Part shown: piece after piece, positions 34,862 to 39,905 of the stretch
How the letters are laid out: the number at the start of each line of letters is the position of its first letter
Numbering within the stretch: the stretch's first letter is position 1
From: Mucilaginibacter sp.
GTDB lineage: Bacteria > Bacteroidota > Bacteroidia > Sphingobacteriales > Sphingobacteriaceae
Length of the DNA stretch: 39,905 bases
NCBI RefSeq assembly: GCF_028288105.1
Contig: NZ_JAQBOI010000051.1
Span: 1-39,905 of the forward strand
Direction of reading: 5' to 3'
Program-made: the position numbers and the translations under genes
Notes under the pieces: generated by a model
Database searches by the model: none
Told to the model about the DNA's origin: nothing
The model's input: the letters and a program-made list of their open reading frames with translations, nothing else

Positions 34862-37144
34862 ATGAAAAAGACTTCAATTTTTTGCATCGTTGCATTGTTT
34901 ATTACGAGCAGCTTACACGCCCAGCAAGCCAACCTGGTTAAATATGTAAACACGCGTCAGGGCACTAATACCAAATACGAATTTTCATACGGTAACACCT
35001 ACCCGGCTACAGCACTGCCATTTGGCATGAACACCTGGACACCCCAAACCGGCAAAAACGGCGATGGCTGGAAGTATCAGTACTTTGAAAAAAAGATCAG
35101 GGGTTTTCAGCAATCGCACCAATGCAGCTCGTGGGTAAATGATTATGCCGTATTTTCATTGATGCCGGTAACGGGCAAACTTGTGGTGAACGAGGACGAG
35201 CGGGCATCATCGTTCAATCACGCTAATGAGATAGCCCAGCCAAGCTACTATAGTGTTACCCTTGATAATGGCATCACAACAGAAATGAGCCCAACCGAAC
35301 GCGGCGCTCACCTGCGTTTTAGTTTCCCAAAAGGGCAGGGCTCGTATCTAGTATTGGATGGTTATACCAAAATGAGCATGGTTAAGATCGATCCGACTAA
35401 ACGAACAATAAGCGGCTATGTAAATAACTGCCGCTGGGCTCCCAAAAATTTCAAAAATTATTTCGTCATTACGTTTGATAAACCATTTGCTGATTATGGC
35501 ACATGGGAAAATAAAAAGAACAGCCTAAACGCTAAGAATAAGGAAGCCGAAGGCGAGGGTGCAGGAGCCTACATTAAGTTTAAAGATGGTGAAACAGTGC
35601 AGGCAAAGGTGGCCTCGTCTTACATCAGCCCCGAGCAGGCCGAAGTGACCTTACAAGCCGAGCTGGGTAAATACAACTCATTTAATGATACCCATAAAGC
35701 GGCTGATAAGGTTTGGAATACCCTGCTTGGCCGTATGGCTGTTGAAGGTGGTACCGAAGAGGAGAAAGCCACATTTTATTCCTGCCTGTATCATGCTAAC
35801 CTTTTCTCGCACCAGTTTTTTGAATATGGGAAGGATGGTAAACCCTATTACTATAGCCCGTATGATGGTAAGCTGCACGATGGTTATATGTATACCGATA
35901 ACGGTTTTTGGGATACTTTTAGGGCACAGTTCCCGCTAAATACCGTTCTGCATCCAAAAATGGAGGGGCAACTGGTACAGGCGCTGTTGGATGCGCAAAA
36001 ACAGTGTGGCTGGCTGCCGGCATGGTCCTTTCCGGCAGAAACCGGGGGGATGCTGGGTAACCATTCTATTTCGCTATTAGCTGATGCCTGGATGAAGGGC
36101 ATCCGAACCTTTGACCCTAAACAGGCGCTGGAAGCTTATTATCACGAGGCTACAAACAAAGGCCCATGGGGTAGCGCTAATGGCCGCCCGGGCTGGAAAG
36201 AATATTTTGCCGATGGTTACGTGCCGTACTCTAAACAAACTGAAGGCGCCACTGCTTGGACCTTGGAATTTGCCTATGATGATTTCTGTGCTTACCAATT
36301 GGCAAAAGCAACCGGCAATAAATACTACGAGAATGTGTTTGCCCGCCAAATGTATAACTACAAAAACTTATTTGACCCTAAAACCCGGTTTATGCGCGCC
36401 AAAGACGCCAAGGGTAACTGGATAGAACCTTTTGATCCGATGGATTGGGGCGGGCCATATACCGAAGGTAATGCATGGCATTGGACCTGGTCGGTTTTCC
36501 ATGATACCCAGGGGCTTATTAATTTAATGGGCGGCGATAAAAATTTCACGGCTAAAATAGATTCGGTGTTTACCGAGCCAGGCACTATCAAAGTAGGTGG
36601 CTACGGTACGGTTATCCATGAAATGACAGAGATGGCAGCCTTTAAAATGGGCCAGTTTGCACAGGGTAACGAGCCTATTCACCACATGCTTTATATGTAT
36701 AACTACGCCGGCCAACCCTGGAAGGCCCAACAGCATCTGCGCGAGGTAATGGATAAAATGTACAATGCAACCGAGAACGGGTATCCTGGTGATGAGGACG
36801 AGGGGCAAATGTCATCGTGGTTTGTACTGAGTGCTGCCGGATTTTACAGCGTTTGCCCCGGAACAGACCAGTATGTAATTGGCAGCCCGCTATTTAACAA
36901 GATGACCATTACACTCGAAAACGGCAATAAATTTACGATCGAGGCCAATAATAACAGTAAGCAAAATGTCTACATCCAGTCGGCTACACTCAATGGTAAA
37001 TCTTATACACACAATTGGATAACCCATGCCGATATCATGAATGGCGGCACATTGCATTTAGAGATGGCCGATAAACCCAATTTAAGCCGTGGCTTAGCGG
37101 TTGAAGATAAACCATTTTCACTATCAAAAGCTGATAGGTTATAA
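34862..37144 (+). CDS. GH92 alpha-mannosidase 2
   Basis: 760-aa exported GH92 enzyme, signal peptide ending SLHAQ. Blocks: YVNTRQGTNTKYEFSYGNTYPATALPFGMNTWTP, CSSWVNDYAVFSLMPVTG, NGFWDTFRAQFPLNT, QGNEPIHHMLYMYN with E604 as probable catalytic acid, and PGDEDEGQMSSWFVLSAAGFYSVCPG, containing D646 in the catalytic-base region. Its N-terminal block (RQGTNTKYEFSYGNTYP) differs from GH92-1 (GASTSTADAG...GKTFPGA), so the two belong to different subgroups and probably cut different linkages. It lies between SGNH hydrolase C and the symporter. A weak operator-like sequence on the opposite strand (34756-34771) lies before the terminator, so its regulation is unclear. Confidence 0.92.
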   Translation: MKKTSIFCIVALFITSSLHAQQANLVKYVNTRQGTNTKYEFSYGNTYPATALPFGMNTWTPQTGKNGDGWKYQYFEKKIRGFQQSHQCSSWVNDYAVFSLMPVTGKLVVNEDERASSFNHANEIAQPSYYSVTLDNGITTEMSPTERGAHLRFSFPKGQGSYLVLDGYTKMSMVKIDPTKRTISGYVNNCRWAPKNFKNYFVITFDKPFADYGTWENKKNSLNAKNKEAEGEGAGAYIKFKDGETVQAKVASSYISPEQAEVTLQAELGKYNSFNDTHKAADKVWNTLLGRMAVEGGTEEEKATFYSCLYHANLFSHQFFEYGKDGKPYYYSPYDGKLHDGYMYTDNGFWDTFRAQFPLNTVLHPKMEGQLVQALLDAQKQCGWLPAWSFPAETGGMLGNHSISLLADAWMKGIRTFDPKQALEAYYHEATNKGPWGSANGRPGWKEYFADGYVPYSKQTEGATAWTLEFAYDDFCAYQLAKATGNKYYENVFARQMYNYKNLFDPKTRFMRAKDAKGNWIEPFDPMDWGGPYTEGNAWHWTWSVFHDTQGLINLMGGDKNFTAKIDSVFTEPGTIKVGGYGTVIHEMTEMAAFKMGQFAQGNEPIHHMLYMYNYAGQPWKAQQHLREVMDKMYNATENGYPGDEDEGQMSSWFVLSAAGFYSVCPGTDQYVIGSPLFNKMTITLENGNKFTIEANNNSKQNVYIQSATLNGKSYTHNWITHADIMNGGTLHLEMADKPNLSRGLAVEDKPFSLSKADRL

Positions 37145-37244
37145 TAAACGTGGCTTCTGCACCAAATATTAATAATAAGCTTTGGTAGCTGTAAAGATTT
37201 AATTTACTTTACAACACCAATTCAACTAATTAAGTCACCGCCTG

Positions 37245-38468
37245 ATGCATGCCATACCAAAATTTACAGAACGCAAATATCTGCTAGTACTCATATTTGT
37301 AACCTCGTTGTTTTTAATGTGGGGTATATCCATGACGCTTGGTGATGTATTGAACAGGCATTTTCAAAATGTGCTGCATATAAGCAAGGCAAGGTCGGCT
37401 TATGTGCAGTTCTCTATATTTGGTGCTTATTTTGTTATGGGGATCCCTGCTGGGTTGTTCATGAAGAAATTTGGGTACAAAAACGGCGTTCTGCTGGGAT
37501 TACTGCTCTATTCTGCCGGTGCATTTTTATTCATACCAGCCGCAAATGCCGAGTCTTTCACTTTTTTCAGGGTAGCATTATTTATTCTGGCCTGCGGTAT
37601 GGCAACATTAGAAACCGTAGCGCATCCTTTTGTGGCCTCTCTTGGCGACCAGCGCACGAGCGATCAGCGTATCAACTTTTCGCAGGCATTCAATGGCGTC
37701 GGGGGCATCATAGGCCCTATCATTGGTAGCTATTTTATTTTTGGCCAGGAGCAGGATCTGGTATCCGTAAAGCAGCTTTACATAGTTATTGGCGCTGTTA
37801 TAGCCGCAATTGCTGTGGCATTCTCTTTCGTAAAAGTGCCTGCGCTTATAGATCCTCATATTCCTGCAATAGATTCGTATTCGCCCACCGAAGTGCCTCA
37901 TGTCGATAAAAAGCTTTTTCAGCATAAACACTTTGTTTTTGCGGTTATAGCCCAATTGTTCAATGTAGCGGCACAGGGTGGTACCTGGGCTTTTTTCATC
38001 AATTACGGCCATGATATTATGCATTTTAGCGATGGAAAAGCAAGCTACTTTTTTTCGCTGAGTATGGTGATGATGATGACTGGGCGCTTTGCCGGCACCT
38101 TCCTGATGCGATACATAGCACCCAGTAAACTATTGGCGATTTTTGCATTATGTAATATTGTGATGTGCCTTATTGTGGCCCAGGGATTTGGCTGGCCGTC
38201 CTTTATCGCTTTGCTCTTTATCAATTTCTTTTTCAGCATTATGTTCCCTACAATATTTAGTCTCGGTTTAAAAAACATGGGCAACCAAACACAGCAGGCG
38301 TCGTCATTTATAGTAATGGGTGTGGTAGGCGGCGGGCTATTTCCGTTATTAATGGGGCAGATAGCTAATCATAATGTGGCAGCTGCCTACTATCTGCCAA
38401 TAATATGTTACGCGGTTATATTCTTGTTTGGCTTTAGTTATAAACGCCTTAATAAAAGTAGCGTTTAA
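37245..38468 (+). CDS. FucP-type sugar:H+ symporter (MFS)
   Basis: 407-aa inner-membrane major facilitator protein of the fucose/glucose/galactose/N-acetylglucosamine permease group (FHS family). Evidence: LFLMWGISMTLGDVLNRHFQNVLHISKARSAYVQFSIFGAYFVMGIPAG in TM1-2, the ACGMATLETVAHPFVASLG block in TM4, and FNGVGGIIGPIIGSY in TM5; the pattern supports 12 helices. Likely takes up the monosaccharide released in the periplasm; mannose is inferred from context, fucose or another hexose is possible. It is the last gene before the LacI regulator, same strand, separated by about 125 bases. An imperfect inverted repeat GTAAAG...CTTTAC (37191-37212) lies upstream. Confidence 0.9.
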   Translation: MHAIPKFTERKYLLVLIFVTSLFLMWGISMTLGDVLNRHFQNVLHISKARSAYVQFSIFGAYFVMGIPAGLFMKKFGYKNGVLLGLLLYSAGAFLFIPAANAESFTFFRVALFILACGMATLETVAHPFVASLGDQRTSDQRINFSQAFNGVGGIIGPIIGSYFIFGQEQDLVSVKQLYIVIGAVIAAIAVAFSFVKVPALIDPHIPAIDSYSPTEVPHVDKKLFQHKHFVFAVIAQLFNVAAQGGTWAFFINYGHDIMHFSDGKASYFFSLSMVMMMTGRFAGTFLMRYIAPSKLLAIFALCNIVMCLIVAQGFGWPSFIALLFINFFFSIMFPTIFSLGLKNMGNQTQQASSFIVMGVVGGGLFPLLMGQIANHNVAAAYYLPIICYAVIFLFGFSYKRLNKSSV

Positions 38469-38512
38469 GTACAATGATAATATGTTAATACATCGGTCGT
38501 ATTAATTTTAAC

Positions 38513-38546
38513 TGAAATATCATTAAATCGATTTAATGATATTTCA
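38513..38546. promoter_or_regulatory. 34-bp perfect palindrome, probable autoregulatory operator of the LacI gene
   Basis: TGAAATATCATTAAATC followed directly by its exact reverse complement. The core ATTAAATCGATTTAAT matches the PUL operators except that GC/GC at the ends is AT/AT. It lies just upstream of the regulator's -7 element. An mRNA hairpin role is possible but the GC-poor stem and location before the promoter favour a DNA site. Confidence 0.75.
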
Positions 38547-38569
38547 ATGCTATTTTTATTAACTACATT

Positions 38570-38577
38570 TATATTTG
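38570..38577 (+). promoter_or_regulatory. -7 promoter element of the LacI gene
   Basis: TATATTTG, an exact TAnnTTTG match, 18 bases before the GTG at 38596. A TTG inside this box is in frame with the gene, but a start codon within the -7 box is not plausible, which favours GTG as the start. Confidence 0.5.
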
Positions 38578-38595
38578 ATCTTACTAAAACAGCAC

Positions 38596-39621
38596 GTGAA
38601 AAAACTCTCTATAGTTGATATTGCCAACCATCTAAACGTATCGAAAACCACAATTTCATTTATCCTGAATGGCCGCGCGCAGGAGAAAAGAATAGGGAAG
38701 GAGCTGGTTGACCGTGTACAGAAATTTGTGGATGAAGTAGGCTACAAGCCAAACTCATTGGCGAAGAGCCTGCGTACAGGCAAATCAAACATTATCGGGT
38801 TGATGGTAGAGGATATTTCCAATCCCTTTTTTGCGTCGATAGCCCGGCTAATAGAGGACCGCGCTTACAAAAACGGCTACAAAATTATTTACTGCAGTAC
38901 TGATAATGATACAGAGAAAACACGCGAATTGATCAGCATGTTTCGCGACAGGCACGTGGATGGTTATATCATTGCTCCTCCCGAAGGCATCGAGGACGAT
39001 ATTAGCTCACTAATAAAGGATGGAATGCCAGTAGTGCTATTTGACAGGCATTTACCAAAGGTAAGTACTGATTTTGTTGAAATAGACAACCTTTTTAGCA
39101 CTTATAATGCTACCATGCATTTGATACAGCAAGGGTATAAAAACATAGCGTATATAACGTTCGCATCAAATCAAACGCAAATGCAAGCCCGTTTACAGGG
39201 TTATAAAGACGCGTTAGAAGAGAATGGCTTAAAGCCATTTATACAGGAAATTGTATTTAGTCAGAATGAGGAACTTATTATGAGCCCCCTAAACACATTC
39301 CTTAAAAAGCATAAAAACCTGGATGCTGTATTCTTTGGCACTAACCACGTGGGTACTTGCGGCTTAAAAGTAATAAATAGCCTGGGTCTGAAGGTCCCGG
39401 ATGATCTTGCGCTTGTTTCTTTTGACGACTATGATGTGTTTAAGCTGTTCTCGCCGCCGGTTAGCGCGATAGCACAACCTATTGAGGCAATTGCAGATAG
39501 CGTGATAACTGTATTGTTAAACAAATTAAATACCTCATCCCAGCATATCAGTTCTCAATCCATCATCCTGAAAACTGATTTTAATATCAGAGGGTCGTCA
39601 AAAAAAGCGGATAAAGCCTAA
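38596..39621 (+). CDS. LacI-family transcriptional regulator
   Basis: 341 aa from GTG 38596. N-terminal LacI helix-turn-helix KLSIVDIANHLNVSKTTISFILNG (residues about 3-26), hinge helix region VDEVGYKPNSLAKSLRTGKS, then a periplasmic-binding-protein-like effector domain (NIIGLMVEDISNPFFASIARLIEDRAYKNGY, DGYIIAPPEG, VVLFDRHLP, LALVSFDDYDVFKLFSPPVSAIAQP). It should bind a mannose-type sugar or derivative as inducer, by context. It sits downstream of the symporter, behind a 34-bp palindrome, and its DNA-binding family fits the palindromic operators with central CG found across the locus. An alternative TTG start at 38575 lies inside the promoter. Probable local repressor of the PUL; direct evidence is lacking. 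Confidence 0.9.
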   Translation: MKKLSIVDIANHLNVSKTTISFILNGRAQEKRIGKELVDRVQKFVDEVGYKPNSLAKSLRTGKSNIIGLMVEDISNPFFASIARLIEDRAYKNGYKIIYCSTDNDTEKTRELISMFRDRHVDGYIIAPPEGIEDDISSLIKDGMPVVLFDRHLPKVSTDFVEIDNLFSTYNATMHLIQQGYKNIAYITFASNQTQMQARLQGYKDALEENGLKPFIQEIVFSQNEELIMSPLNTFLKKHKNLDAVFFGTNHVGTCGLKVINSLGLKVPDDLALVSFDDYDVFKLFSPPVSAIAQPIEAIADSVITVLLNKLNTSSQHISSQSIILKTDFNIRGSSKKADKA

Positions 39622-39638
39622 TTCAACCACCCTACAGT

Positions 39639-39905
39639 TTAATTATTGTATGCCCTTACTTGTAACTTATATCCTTTAGTTAGTAATTTAGGATCTATTT
39701 CTACTTCAACCGTTCTTGCTTCACCTTGCATTAGCGAAAAATAACTATCGTTATAAAGAGCCGGTAAAAGTTGTTTTCCCGTTGCATCAACTAATTGCGC
39801 CCTGATACCAAAAGCAGCTGTAGTTTTAGATTTATTGACGATGCTGTACTTAAGCAGTTTGTTAATACCGTTTTTGGCGATATATATTTTAGCATTGCTT
39901 TGAAC
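39639..39905 (-). CDS. 3' end of probable GH2 glycoside hydrolase (partial)
   Basis: The minus strand is open from the window edge to a TAA at 39639-39641, giving 88 C-terminal residues: VQSNAKIYIAKNGINKLLKY... through FGIRAQLVDATGKQLLPALY, NDSYFSLMQGEARTVEVEID and the end KLQVRAYNN. The 'YFSLMQGE..TVE' pattern is the terminal Ig-like domain of GH2 enzymes of the beta-mannosidase / exo-beta-glucosaminidase type. No catalytic residue is in the window, so the activity is inferred; a beta-mannosidase would fit N-glycan core breakdown. It is convergent with the LacI gene, only 17 bases apart. Confidence 0.6.
   Translation of the reverse strand, partial: VQSNAKIYIAKNGINKLLKYSIVNKSKTTAAFGIRAQLVDATGKQLLPALYNDSYFSLMQGEARTVEVEIDPKLLTKGYKLQVRAYNN

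Noticed and set aside
37191..37212. Inverted repeat GTAAAG...CTTTAC upstream of the symporter
   Set aside because: Only 6-bp arms with a 10-base AT-rich spacer and no match to the locus operator; could occur by chance.

Overview
The window looks like chromosomal DNA from a Bacteroidota member, most likely family Sphingobacteriaceae (Mucilaginibacter- or Pedobacter-like). This rests on two SusC/SusD pairs, many lipoproteins with Cys signal peptides, Bacteroidota-type promoters (TTTG near -33, TAnnTTTG near -7), weak or absent Shine-Dalgarno sequences, and moderate GC. The genus call is inference. I see no tRNA, rRNA, CRISPR array or insertion sequence.

Left part (1-10.2 kb), mixed genes. A 5'-truncated L-fuconolactonase-type amidohydrolase overlaps tail-to-tail with an APC-family amino-acid permease. 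Then come a GH16-type lipoprotein, a stand-alone piece of a contractile-injection-system tape-measure protein, a lipoprotein with a six-repeat NHL propeller, truA with a small acidic neighbour, a serine beta-lactamase-like hydrolase with TPRs, and a ricin-lectin lipoprotein with a propeller-like C-terminal half. Hairpin terminators separate most of these units.

Centre and right (10.4-39.9 kb), a polysaccharide utilisation locus (PUL) that looks specific for alpha-mannose glycans such as high-mannose N-glycan or mannan. In order: a small membrane-anchored AraC protein; SGNH hydrolase A + GH38-like mannosidase; GH92 + SGNH hydrolase B + esterase; an operon of SusD1, DUF5004-like, DUF4961-like, SusC1, SusD2 and SusC2; an Lgt-type lipoprotein diacylglyceryl transferase with a second propeller-like protein; SGNH hydrolase C; a second GH92; a FucP-type sugar/H+ symporter; a LacI regulator; and, convergent at the right edge, the 3' end of a probable GH2 enzyme.

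The unifying signal is a repeated 16-bp operator, best forms GCTAAATCAATTTAGC and GCTAAAACGATTTAAA. It lies upstream of at least six units and usually occupies the core promoter. A relative of it is embedded in a perfect 34-bp palindrome just upstream of the LacI gene. I infer that this LacI protein represses the locus, including the ricin-lectin gene on the other strand, and autoregulates. Surface SusC/D complexes would bind and import glycans, secreted SGNH/esterase enzymes would remove acyl groups, GH92/GH38/GH2 enzymes would release mannose, and the symporter would take up the monosaccharide.

For six genes a more plausible start was chosen downstream of a possible earlier start, using signal peptides, operators or promoter elements; each case is noted.
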